A DNA stretch of 8,283 nt from Bacteroidales bacterium (GCA_017383945.1 JAFNUQ010000094.1:1-8283), one strand, 5' to 3'; shown: positions 1 through 6,942, counted from the stretch's first letter. The notes: generated from the letters alone by a model not told the origin. Numbers and translations: made by a program.

Positions 1-446
1 ATGAGCTCAGTATTTCTGAAGACCTTTGGAGTCTGACCGAAATACTTCTCGATTGCTGCCTTATGCTTGAGAACCTGATGCTCAAATTCCTGCTTTGATG
101 CAAGAGAAGCAAGAGAGTGGTTGTATGTCTCGCAGAGGAACTCAACGCTGCCAGTCTCAGCAAGAGCGCGGAAGCTGTCGATAACCTCAGGAGCATAGCG
201 ATCAAACTGCTCCAATGCAGAACCTGAGATAGAAAAAGCAACCTTTACCTTACCCTTAGTAGCCTTGATAGCCTCAAGGATGAGCTCATTCATAGGAAGA
301 TAACACTTCTGTGAGATGCGCTTAAGGATGGTTCTGTTGGTAAAATCATCATAATAATGTGAATCCTTACCAATATCAAAGAAACGATACTGACGGAGAC
401 GGGTTGGCTGGTGTACCTGGAAATACAGGCAAATTGACTTCTTCAT
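1..446 (-). CDS. GH57 family glycosidase (alpha-amylase-like), N-terminal 148 residues; gene cut by the left edge
   Basis: This is the first part of a glycoside hydrolase family 57 protein, a retaining family acting on alpha-1,4 glucans as amylase, 4-alpha-glucanotransferase or branching enzyme. I translated it from ATG at 446-444. The HQP motif of conserved region 1 lies at residues 12-14, in FQVHQP. A region-2-like segment, VEFLCETYNHSL, spans about 101-112. The final residues RNTEL (144-148) sit where the family's nucleophile Glu is expected, which would make it E147 (inference). There is no signal peptide, so the enzyme should be cytoplasmic and act on stored glycogen. It starts 4 bp after the glycosyltransferase stop, behind A-rich sequence (TAAAAATATG) with no Shine-Dalgarno, as is usual in Bacteroidota. 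It is last of the visible leftward genes. The exact activity cannot be chosen without the C-terminal part. Confidence 0.88.
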   Translation of the reverse strand, partial: MKKSICLYFQVHQPTRLRQYRFFDIGKDSHYYDDFTNRTILKRISQKCYLPMNELILEAIKATKGKVKVAFSISGSALEQFDRYAPEVIDSFRALAETGSVEFLCETYNHSLASLASKQEFEHQVLKHKAAIEKYFGQTPKVFRNTEL

Positions 447-450
447 ATTT

Positions 451-1740
451 TTACTTGAGTGCTGATTCATAAACTTTCTTGAGCTTTGCTGTGGCATCAT
501 TCCACTTGAGCTCGTTAACTTCATCGTATCCCTGCTTCATAGCAAAGTTTGAGAGAGCAGGATAATGGAGGAGGGCATAAATCTGGTCTGCCATAGTATC
601 TACATCCCAGAAATCTACCTTGAGGGCATACTTGAGTACCTCTGCAGCACCCGACTGGTGCGAAATAATTGATGGCACATTTGAACGCATAGCCTCGAGA
701 GGCGAAATTCCAAATGGCTCAGATACAGAAGGCATGATGTATACATCTGAAAGGGCAAACATCTTCTGCACTTCCTGGCCTCTGAGGAAGCCTGTAAAGT
801 GGAATCTGTCTGAGATGCCCAAACGTGCAACCTGACGGATCGAGCGGTTCATCATATCACCGCTACCTGCCATCACAAAGTGTACGTTCTTGGTTCTCTT
901 GAGCACCTTTGCCGCAGCCTCAATAAAGTACTCCGGACCTTTCTGGAAGGTAATACGGCCAAGGAAGGTAACAACCTTATCCTGAATACCTCTATCCACC
1001 TCGATATTATCGCGGCCACTGAAGTCCACAGCATTGTGTACAGTAACTACCTTGCTTGGGTCGATACCATATTTATTGATTACGATATTACGAGTCAAGT
1101 TGCTGACAGTCACAACCTTATCAGCTGCCTCCATGCCTCGCTTCTCGATTGCAAACACTCTCGTATCCACCATATCATCTGTACCTCTATCAAATGAGGT
1201 AGCGTGTACGTGCACCACGAGAGGCGCGCCAGTGAGCTCTTTTGCTGCGATACCTGCAAGGTATGTGAGCCAGTCGTGAGCGTGAATAACATCAAACTCG
1301 CCGGCGTGCTGCATTGCGATAGTACCGCAAACCTGAGCATAACGCGAAACCTCCTCAAGAAGGTTTGCACCATATTTTCCAGAAAACTTAAACTTCTGAC
1401 CGAAGCCGATAGAAGTTGTTGTCTTCTGCTCTTTCTTCATCTTTTCGATAGCCTCAAAGTACTCCTCAGGATCTACGTAAGGAACCACGTTTGAGTCTAC
1501 GTTGATAAACTTGACCTTATTAAGGAACTCGTCTACTGTCTCGCTGACATTGGCTACAGCCACATCACTTGCGTTGATGATGGTTGCGCAGCTCTGGTCC
1601 TCATCACCTGAAGCAGATGGCATTACAAACAACACCTCAACTCCATTGTGAGCAAGACCTCTGACGATACCTTCACAAGCAGTACCAAGACCACCTGCAA
1701 TATGAGGAGGGAACTCCCATCCAAACATCAATACTTTCAT
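451..1740 (-). CDS. GT4/GT5-like glycosyltransferase, probable glycogen synthase
   Basis: This 429-residue GT-B fold glycosyltransferase probably extends alpha-1,4-glucan chains from a nucleotide-glucose donor in the cytoplasm. The N-terminal Rossmann domain opens with MKVLMFGWEFPPH and has a glycine loop GGLG at 16-19, equivalent to the KxGGL loop of glycogen synthases, and HAHDW at 153-157. The C-terminal donor domain has GRITFQKGPE at 261-270 and the E-x7-E pair E341/E349 in EPFGISPLE. It is shorter than classical GlgA (about 470-490 residues) and resembles the GT4-annotated enzyme beside GH57 and debranching genes in Bacteroides. The donor is uncertain: glycogen synthesis from UDP-glucose has been reported in Prevotella bryantii, and no glgC lies in this window. 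The start codon overlaps the upstream stop by one base (TAATG) and is preceded by a strong AAGGAGG. Lys codons are nearly all AAG, suggesting good expression. Another glucan or sugar acceptor cannot be excluded. Confidence 0.85.
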   Translation of the reverse strand: MKVLMFGWEFPPHIAGGLGTACEGIVRGLAHNGVEVLFVMPSASGDEDQSCATIINASDVAVANVSETVDEFLNKVKFINVDSNVVPYVDPEEYFEAIEKMKKEQKTTTSIGFGQKFKFSGKYGANLLEEVSRYAQVCGTIAMQHAGEFDVIHAHDWLTYLAGIAAKELTGAPLVVHVHATSFDRGTDDMVDTRVFAIEKRGMEAADKVVTVSNLTRNIVINKYGIDPSKVVTVHNAVDFSGRDNIEVDRGIQDKVVTFLGRITFQKGPEYFIEAAAKVLKRTKNVHFVMAGSGDMMNRSIRQVARLGISDRFHFTGFLRGQEVQKMFALSDVYIMPSVSEPFGISPLEAMRSNVPSIISHQSGAAEVLKYALKVDFWDVDTMADQIYALLHYPALSNFAMKQGYDEVNELKWNDATAKLKKVYESALK

Positions 1741-3680
1741 TACTTACCCTCCTTAAATTTATTCATTTGATACTCTATGGTCAAAAGGGCAGCAGTACTG
1801 AGTGCTGAAGAGATTGCTCCGTGTGGCTCGTGTGGAGGATCTCCGTCATAAAGCTCAGAGAATGCACCTACACCGTGCTTGCTAAGATCTTCATAGAAGC
1901 CCTCAACCAACCATTCTGCTCTTTTGAGGAATGATGGGCCCTTAACCTTGAGCGATGTTACGATAAACGGCTCGAGAAGGAATGGACGGGCACAACCCTG
2001 ATGGTATGCAAGGTCTCTATCTGTCTGTGAGCCCTCATATACATCCTTATATTTACCATCTCTTGGAGAGAGGGTACGGATACCACGTGATGTAACCAAC
2101 TCGTTCTCTACAACCTTCAAGATGCTTGGAACAAGAAGTTCATCTACTGGAGAATATTTGCAATAAACAGCACAAAGCTGATTTGGACGCACCTCTGTGT
2201 TCTGTCCGAAGTTATCTACATAGTCTGCAAGGCAACCACGAGACTCGTTCCAGAATGTCTTCTGGAAGTTTGCGAGCACGAGGTCTGCAATACCCTGCCA
2301 CTTTGATACAAACTGGCTCTTCTTGGTACCATATTTTTTCTCCATCTCAAGTGCAAAGCAGATGGCGTTGTACCAAAGAGCATTGGTCTCAACCTGGAAA
2401 CCGGCTCTTTCTGTCACTGGACGACCTGCAACGTAGGCATTCATCCAAGTAAGAGCAGTGCCTTCCTTCTGAGCCCAAAGGAGTCCGTTAGGCTGCATAG
2501 ACACCTCTGCACGCTCACCTGGGAGATAACTCTCAAGGATACCGCGCACGATGATACCATACTTCTTCCAGACAGCCTTCTCATCTGCGCCATATTCGAT
2601 ATATGACTGGAGAGCGCTTGCAACCTGAAGAGGAGCCTCAACCTGAGTTGTTCTGCGGAACAATCTCTCCTGCTCGTCAGCTACGATATTGTCAAGAATC
2701 TCTTCAAAGAGCTTCTTGCTGCCAAGTCCGTGAAGTGCGAGGCCTGGAAGAGCAAAGAGTGTCTCTCTGAGAAGACCGGTATACATCCAAGAGAAACCAG
2801 CATTGATTTTCTTACGGTTGTTATGATCTGTAATCAAGCTATCAGCGCATTTGCGAAGCTGATCTGAATAGCTTGTAATCTCTCCGGCGGCCTTAACTGC
2901 AGCTGCAAAAGTCTTCTTGAATGCTGCAGGGTCCTCCTGAAGCACTGAAGCAGAGAAAATGACTGATGTACCCTTCTTGAGAGAAACCTCAAAGAAACCT
3001 GGCACAAAGAGATCCTCTGTACAGTCAAAACCTCTACGGTATTCGTCTGAATAGGTAATATTATTATTCCAAGCTGGGGCTGTTACAAACTCTGCTTTTG
3101 CATCACTCATCTGCATATTGAGATCAGGGAAGTTGGCATAGAGTCTATAAGCGACACCATTCTGTATCTCGGAGCCATAGGTATTGGCATCGTTGTTCTG
3201 TCTAGTCAGGTTGTGAACATTACGGAATGCCAGATATGGCTTAACTTGAAGTTTTACACTAGCCGGTGCTTCAAGAAGCTCATACTTGATGAGTACCTGA
3301 TCTGAATCTTTTACAAGAACAAGACTCTTTCTGAAAAGCATCTCACCCACCTTGTAGGTAATTTGAGGCACAGGGTCAGCACTGAAATCCACGATGTATT
3401 TATGTCCTCTTGGCTCATAAATATCACCATAGCAGTGGATACCCAAGTTGAATTGCTTATTGTCCACGATGAGTGTCTCATCAGTATCTGACAATAACAA
3501 GAACTTATCCCCGCCGAAGCGATCAAGAGTCACAGCCAGAAGGCCATGGTAGCGTCTGGTATTGCAAGACAAAATAGAAGTATTGCAATAAGCTCCGGTC
3601 TTGTTTGCACAGAGAATTTCTCTCTTGAGCGAGTAGGACAAGTTGACAAGTTCGGATTTGTTAAATTTTAAAAATGCCAT
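1740..3680 (-). CDS. Glycogen debranching family protein (GH133 amylo-alpha-1,6-glucosidase type) with unusual motif residues
   Basis: This 646-residue protein has the bacterial debranching-enzyme layout. An N-terminal beta-rich domain (about 17-245) includes TGAYCNTSI and NTRRYHGLLA (40-49). A C-terminal helical-barrel domain covers about 280-640. No GH13 transferase domain is present, so only the alpha-1,6-glucosidase half is expected. Family landmarks include ETNALWYNA (431-439), VRPNQLCAV (497-505), GIRTLSPRDGKY (533-544), RDLAYHQG (555-562) and ELYDGDPPH (609-617). E609 matches the catalytic Glu, but the usual TWMD is TWMN (N414). The usual WGRDT is LLRET (303-307), GTVWPW is GCARPF (562-567), and QAWSVAE is SALSTAA (625-631). 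Either the enzyme is altered or this is a lineage variant. The gene starts 9 bp after glgB with an AT-rich start region and overlaps the glycosyltransferase start by one base. Its job is presumably branch trimming during glycogen use. Confidence 0.85.
   Translation of the reverse strand: MAFLKFNKSELVNLSYSLKREILCANKTGAYCNTSILSCNTRRYHGLLAVTLDRFGGDKFLLLSDTDETLIVDNKQFNLGIHCYGDIYEPRGHKYIVDFSADPVPQITYKVGEMLFRKSLVLVKDSDQVLIKYELLEAPASVKLQVKPYLAFRNVHNLTRQNNDANTYGSEIQNGVAYRLYANFPDLNMQMSDAKAEFVTAPAWNNNITYSDEYRRGFDCTEDLFVPGFFEVSLKKGTSVIFSASVLQEDPAAFKKTFAAAVKAAGEITSYSDQLRKCADSLITDHNNRKKINAGFSWMYTGLLRETLFALPGLALHGLGSKKLFEEILDNIVADEQERLFRRTTQVEAPLQVASALQSYIEYGADEKAVWKKYGIIVRGILESYLPGERAEVSMQPNGLLWAQKEGTALTWMNAYVAGRPVTERAGFQVETNALWYNAICFALEMEKKYGTKKSQFVSKWQGIADLVLANFQKTFWNESRGCLADYVDNFGQNTEVRPNQLCAVYCKYSPVDELLVPSILKVVENELVTSRGIRTLSPRDGKYKDVYEGSQTDRDLAYHQGCARPFLLEPFIVTSLKVKGPSFLKRAEWLVEGFYEDLSKHGVGAFSELYDGDPPHEPHGAISSALSTAALLTIEYQMNKFKEGK
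1748..1754 (-). promoter_or_regulatory. Strong Shine-Dalgarno (AAGGAGG) of the glycosyltransferase gene
   Basis: On the minus strand AAGGAGG, followed by another G, ends 7 nt before the ATG at 1740-1738, the ideal spacing. It lies inside the last codons of the debranching-type gene (Phe-Lys-Glu-Gly-Lys). None of the other seven genes here has a comparable sequence, in line with the weak use of Shine-Dalgarno pairing in Bacteroidota. Confidence 0.6.
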
Positions 3681-3689
3681 ATATAATAA

Positions 3690-5651
3690 TTACAATTTCC
3701 TCAGTACTACAGCAACACGCGCCGGAAGATAGAGCGACAATTTACCCTCTTGAGTAAAATGGCACTCATTCTTCTTCAACCGTGAGAATCCGCCAAACCT
3801 ATCTTCGTCGGAATTAAACTCCATTTGGTACTTTCCTTCAGGAGCATAGAAAGAAAAACCTTCGTAAGATTGCGTCGGATTGAAATTCAGCGCAAAGATA
3901 CTATTTCCTCGGCTGAATATCAAAACTTTTGCACCTTCATCAACATATAATTGCTTCGGAACTCCATTTAAAACGTGTTCTTTTTTAACATATTGCACCA
4001 TCTGCTCGTCAAAAAGACGAAGTCCTTTGTACCTCAGGTTGTCATCTTCGCTCAAAGACCACTGGCGACGTGCATGCTTGTGCGACCACTCATTTCCCTC
4101 GCGAGGAAAATCTATCCACTCCGGATGACCAAACTCGTTGCCCATAAAGTTGAGATAACCTCCACCACAAGTAGCAATCGTCACAAGCCTGATCATCTTA
4201 TGAAGGGCTATACCGCGATCTACGATCATATTCTGAGAGCCCTTGTGCATACTGAAGTACATCTCCTTGTCCAGAAGTCGGAAAAGGATAGTTTTATCGC
4301 CCACAAGAGCCTGGTCGTGGCATTCCGCATAGGATATAGTCCTCTCCTCGACACGCTTATTGGTGAGTTCCCACCAGATATGTCCCATACCCCACTGCTC
4401 ATCAGAGAGCTCCTTTATCCATTTGATCCAATTATCTGCAATACCCATCGACATACGGAAGTCAAATCCCACGCCTCCACACGACACAGGAGCTGCCAGA
4501 CCAGCCATTGCGCTCACATCCTCGGCAATCGTCAAGGCATTTGGATTGATTTCATGAATCAGGATATTTGCAAGTGCAAGGTAACTGATGGCATTTTCAT
4601 CCACACCATTGTCAAAGTAGTAAGAATAATCGCCGAAGTCCTTTTCCAGACCGTGATCCCAATAAATCATACTGGTCACACCATCAAAACGGAAGCCGTC
4701 GATATGGTATTCTTCCATCCAGTATTTGCAGTTTGAGAGGAGGAAGTACTTGACCTCATCCTTGCCATAATCAAAACAGCGTGAGCCCCAAGCCGGATGA
4801 TGTCCCTGCGGACCCTGGTAGAAATAGAGATCATCCCTGCCGTCCAGACAACCGAGTCCCTCAAGCTCGTTGGACACTGCGTGCGAATGCACGATATCCA
4901 TGACCACAGCTATGCCGCACTTATGTGCCTCATCAACCAAAGCCTTGAACTCCTCAGGAGTACCAAATCTAGAAGACAATGCAAAGAAGTTGGAAACCTG
5001 ATATCCAAATGAACCATAGTATGGATGTTCCTGCAGCGCCATAATCTGCAAGACATTGTAACCCAGAGTCTTAACGCGAGGAAGCACATTTCTTCTGAAT
5101 TCTTCAAAAGTAGAAACCTTCTCTTCCTCGCCACTCATACCGATATGACATTCATATATGAGAGGGTTATTTCTTTTTCCCGGCTTGCGATGCTTCCATT
5201 GATACTGTGGAGCATCCCAGACCTGTGCGCAGAAAAGCTTCGTTTCAGGATCCTGAACCGTGCGGGTAACATAGGCAGGAAGTCTCTCGCCTCCTCCGCC
5301 CGGCCATTCTATCCATAATTTATACAAGTCGCCATGATGTAGGAACATCTCCGGGATCCTGAGCTCCCAGTTTCCTTGTCCTACCGGAGTAAAGGCATAA
5401 CCCTCTGTGCGTTTCCAGTTATTACATTCTCCGATGAGATATATGCGGGTCGCACTTGGGGCCCACTCACGGATCACCCAGAAGCCATCCTCTTTGTGAA
5501 GCGGATAATAAATATGATTATTGACAGCTGAGCTCAGAGTCCCATCTCCTGCCAGTTTCTTCTTTTCAGCCATAATGCGGGCAGTGCGCGCATCAATAGC
5601 TTCTTTGTATGGTTCAAGCCACGGATCAATTTTATAAATCTTCTTTCTCAT
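3690..5651 (-). CDS. glgB: 1,4-alpha-glucan branching enzyme, eukaryote-like GH13 type
   Basis: This 653-residue enzyme cleaves alpha-1,4 chains and rejoins them through alpha-1,6 bonds, creating glycogen branches. A CBM48-like beta domain spans about 48-140, with WVIREWAPSA and GECNNWK. The GH13 barrel follows, with region I DIVHSH (252-257), nucleophile D323 in GFRFDG, acid/base E377 in TIAED and the third carboxylate D446 in AECHDQ. A C-terminal beta domain ends in ARVAVVLRKL. The wording of the barrel (MALQEHPYYGSFGYQV, RFDGVTSMIY, GNEFGHPEWIDFPR) is that of animal and plant branching enzymes, not of the E. coli GlgB type, and the length also fits (human GBE1 is about 700 residues). The ESHDQ usual in that group is ECHDQ here (C444). 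The start overlaps the xseB stop by 4 bp (ATGA), implying coupled translation. Its codons are more mixed than those of the three downstream genes. Confidence 0.95.
   Translation of the reverse strand: MRKKIYKIDPWLEPYKEAIDARTARIMAEKKKLAGDGTLSSAVNNHIYYPLHKEDGFWVIREWAPSATRIYLIGECNNWKRTEGYAFTPVGQGNWELRIPEMFLHHGDLYKLWIEWPGGGGERLPAYVTRTVQDPETKLFCAQVWDAPQYQWKHRKPGKRNNPLIYECHIGMSGEEEKVSTFEEFRRNVLPRVKTLGYNVLQIMALQEHPYYGSFGYQVSNFFALSSRFGTPEEFKALVDEAHKCGIAVVMDIVHSHAVSNELEGLGCLDGRDDLYFYQGPQGHHPAWGSRCFDYGKDEVKYFLLSNCKYWMEEYHIDGFRFDGVTSMIYWDHGLEKDFGDYSYYFDNGVDENAISYLALANILIHEINPNALTIAEDVSAMAGLAAPVSCGGVGFDFRMSMGIADNWIKWIKELSDEQWGMGHIWWELTNKRVEERTISYAECHDQALVGDKTILFRLLDKEMYFSMHKGSQNMIVDRGIALHKMIRLVTIATCGGGYLNFMGNEFGHPEWIDFPREGNEWSHKHARRQWSLSEDDNLRYKGLRLFDEQMVQYVKKEHVLNGVPKQLYVDEGAKVLIFSRGNSIFALNFNPTQSYEGFSFYAPEGKYQMEFNSDEDRFGGFSRLKKNECHFTQEGKLSLYLPARVAVVLRKL
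3893..3924 (-). promoter_or_regulatory. Putative internal Bacteroidota-type promoter within the 3' end of glgB
   Basis: Read on the minus strand, TTTG (3924-3921), 20 bp, then TATCTTTG (3900-3893) matches the Bacteroidota primary-sigma consensus TTTG-N19-21-TAnnTTTG at every fixed base. Transcription would begin a few bases downstream, near 3887, about 200 nt before the debranching-type start at 3680. It would carry that gene, the glycosyltransferase and the GH57 gene. It lies in glgB coding sequence, so chance remains possible. Several other TAnnTTTG words occur on this strand, but none has a perfect -33 box at correct spacing. Confidence 0.5.
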
Positions 5652-5827
5652 AGCTCACTTGTTTTATTTCTTATGGTTCGTAAATAGTTTCTACACAGAG
5701 AGATGAGCTCATCAGAACGCTTGATGAGGGCATCAATATCTTCAAGAGCAGTGTCAGGATTTTCTACTTTTACAGCAATCTGATCCAGCTCTTCCAACGC
5801 TTTTGTATAATCAAAATCCACTTGCAT
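5648..5827 (-). CDS. xseB: Exodeoxyribonuclease VII small subunit
   Basis: XseB is the small helical subunit of exonuclease VII, which degrades single-stranded DNA from both ends. Several copies bind each XseA. I chose ATG at 5827-5825, giving 59 residues beginning MQVDFDYTKALEEL. An in-frame ATG 36 bp upstream (5863) would add MRMVRLKQRLSD, which is unlike the family N-terminus and lies inside xseA. The chosen start falls 1 bp after the xseA stop. The protein shows the family pattern: a first helix (YTKALEELDQIAVKVEN), a short PDTALEDI linker, then a second helix (DALIKRSDELISLCRNYL). It is slightly shorter than E. coli XseB (80 residues). Adjacency to xseA is the usual arrangement. Its TGA stop overlaps the glgB ATG (ATGA), tying a DNA-repair subunit to glycogen branching at the translational level. 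Confidence 0.88.
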   Translation of the reverse strand: MQVDFDYTKALEELDQIAVKVENPDTALEDIDALIKRSDELISLCRNYLRTIRNKTSEL

Positions 5828-5828
5828 A

Positions 5829-6929
5829 TCACTTAGTCGTTGCTTCAATCTGACCATCCTCAAAGAGGATCTTTATATTTTCTCCTCTACCCAGGCGGCT
5901 TGCACTCTTAACGATCCTGCCATCTTCGCCCACCACCAACGCATAGCCTCTCGAGAGCACGTTTCTCGGGTCTGACGAATGAATGCGCGAGGCAATCACA
6001 TCCAGCTTTGCCTCCATTGCCGCGATGCGGGCAGAAAAAGCCATACGCAGACGCACTCCTCGCGTGCTGACAGCTTCATCTTCGCTTGCGACTGCATCTA
6101 CAAACGCGGCAGCCAGTGCAGTCGGGGTTTTAACGAATTCGTGGGCAACCATATCTGCGACGTGATAGTCCTTGTCATGCCCTATGGCAGTATAGACAGG
6201 CACAGGGCACTGCGCTATGCTGACACACAGTCCGTAATCATCAAAGCACGCAAGATCCAGAGCAGAACCGCCTCCGCGAATAATCAATGCCGCATCATAC
6301 TTATCCTCAGCACACTCCACGCGGGCGATAGCATCGCAAATCGAGTCCGGAGCTGTCGGTCCCTGCATCGTCGCTTCAAACAAATCCACCTCGAAGGCAA
6401 AGCCATATTCGTTTTCCAGCAGCTGGCGCTTGAAATCTCCAAATCCGGCGGCATCTTTAGCCGAGATCACGGCAAGCTTATATGGCAGCTGCGGAGAAGG
6501 AAGCTCCTTCTGAACATCCAGAAGGCCATCGGCTTCCAGGCGCTCAATAGTGCGCCTGCGCTCGATTTCAGCCTGTCCCATAGTAAAGCAAGGCTCGACT
6601 TCCTCAATAGTGAGAGTCAAGCCATAAAGCTCGCTATAGCTCACCCACACACGGGCAAGGATTTCCATTCCTGCCTGAAGAGTGTCCCCTAAAGTTTCCT
6701 GAAGATAATGACGGATCGGAAGATAGCGGTTTTTCCAGATTACCGCCTTTGCCTTGGCTAGCAGTCTGCCCTTTTCACTCTGACAGAGATCAAGATAACA
6801 GTGACCGTTGGTCTTGACTTGAACAGATGCAATTTCTGCCCGCACCCACAAATTATGAGGAAATAGCTGCTCTATTCCTCCTCGTAGGTACTCTTGTAGA
6901 TCAAGAAGTGAAATATGGTCGTTTTCCAT
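5829..6929 (-). CDS. xseA: Exodeoxyribonuclease VII large subunit, short coiled-coil form
   Basis: XseA is the catalytic subunit of exonuclease VII, acting in the cytoplasm in DNA repair and removal of single-stranded DNA. The N-terminal OB-fold covers about 1-110 (LWVRAEIASVQV, NGHCYLDL). The catalytic domain follows. Residues shown to be needed in E. coli (D155, R205, H238, D241) have counterparts in D165 (GFGDF), R218 (RGGGS), H251 and D254 (GHDKD). KTPTALAAAF (267-276) and the C-terminal DPRNVLSRGYAL (320-331) are also present. It is 366 residues against 456 in E. coli. The shortfall is mostly the coiled-coil segment between those last two motifs, only about 45 residues here. Start ATG 6929-6927 gives an N-terminus that fits the family. 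It heads the leftward gene run. A TAnnTTTG box lies just 6 bp upstream, so the mRNA may be nearly leaderless. Confidence 0.95.
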   Translation of the reverse strand: MENDHISLLDLQEYLRGGIEQLFPHNLWVRAEIASVQVKTNGHCYLDLCQSEKGRLLAKAKAVIWKNRYLPIRHYLQETLGDTLQAGMEILARVWVSYSELYGLTLTIEEVEPCFTMGQAEIERRRTIERLEADGLLDVQKELPSPQLPYKLAVISAKDAAGFGDFKRQLLENEYGFAFEVDLFEATMQGPTAPDSICDAIARVECAEDKYDAALIIRGGGSALDLACFDDYGLCVSIAQCPVPVYTAIGHDKDYHVADMVAHEFVKTPTALAAAFVDAVASEDEAVSTRGVRLRMAFSARIAAMEAKLDVIASRIHSSDPRNVLSRGYALVVGEDGRIVKSASRLGRGENIKILFEDGQIEATTK

Positions 6930-6934
6930 CTCTG

Positions 6935-6942
6935 CAAATTTA
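6935..6942 (-). promoter_or_regulatory. Candidate -7 element of the xseA promoter
   Basis: The minus strand reads TAAATTTG, a full match to TAnnTTTG. No TTTG lies 19-21 bp upstream, so this is a half-supported promoter. It ends only 5 bp before the xseA ATG, so a transcript from here would have almost no leader. A second TAAATTTG on this strand at 7024-7017, inside engB, would give a leader of about 80 nt, but it also lacks a -33 box. Confidence 0.35.

Noticed and set aside
3794..3801. TAGGTTTG on the minus strand as another internal promoter
   Set aside because: It has no TTTG box 19-21 bp upstream. Single TAnnTTTG words are expected a few times by chance in this window.
3975..4736. Open frame of 253 codons on the plus strand
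   Set aside because: It lies wholly antisense to glgB, whose catalytic motifs are all intact. The translation shows no recognisable domain and there is no promoter in front of it.
4964..4971. TAGATTTG on the minus strand within glgB
   Set aside because: Only a one-mismatch TTTC lies 21 bp upstream, and it is far (about 1.3 kb) from the next gene start.
5105..5112. TACTTTTG on the minus strand within glgB
   Set aside because: No -33 box at suitable spacing.
5828..5863. In-frame upstream ATG that would lengthen XseB by 12 residues
   Set aside because: The extension lies within the 3' end of xseA and is unlike XseB N-termini. The ATG at 5827 fits the family and sits 1 bp after the xseA stop.
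5979..6692. Open frame of 237 codons on the plus strand
   Set aside because: It is antisense to xseA, which has all its key residues. The composition (Cys, His, Arg, Ser rich) is typical of a shadow frame.
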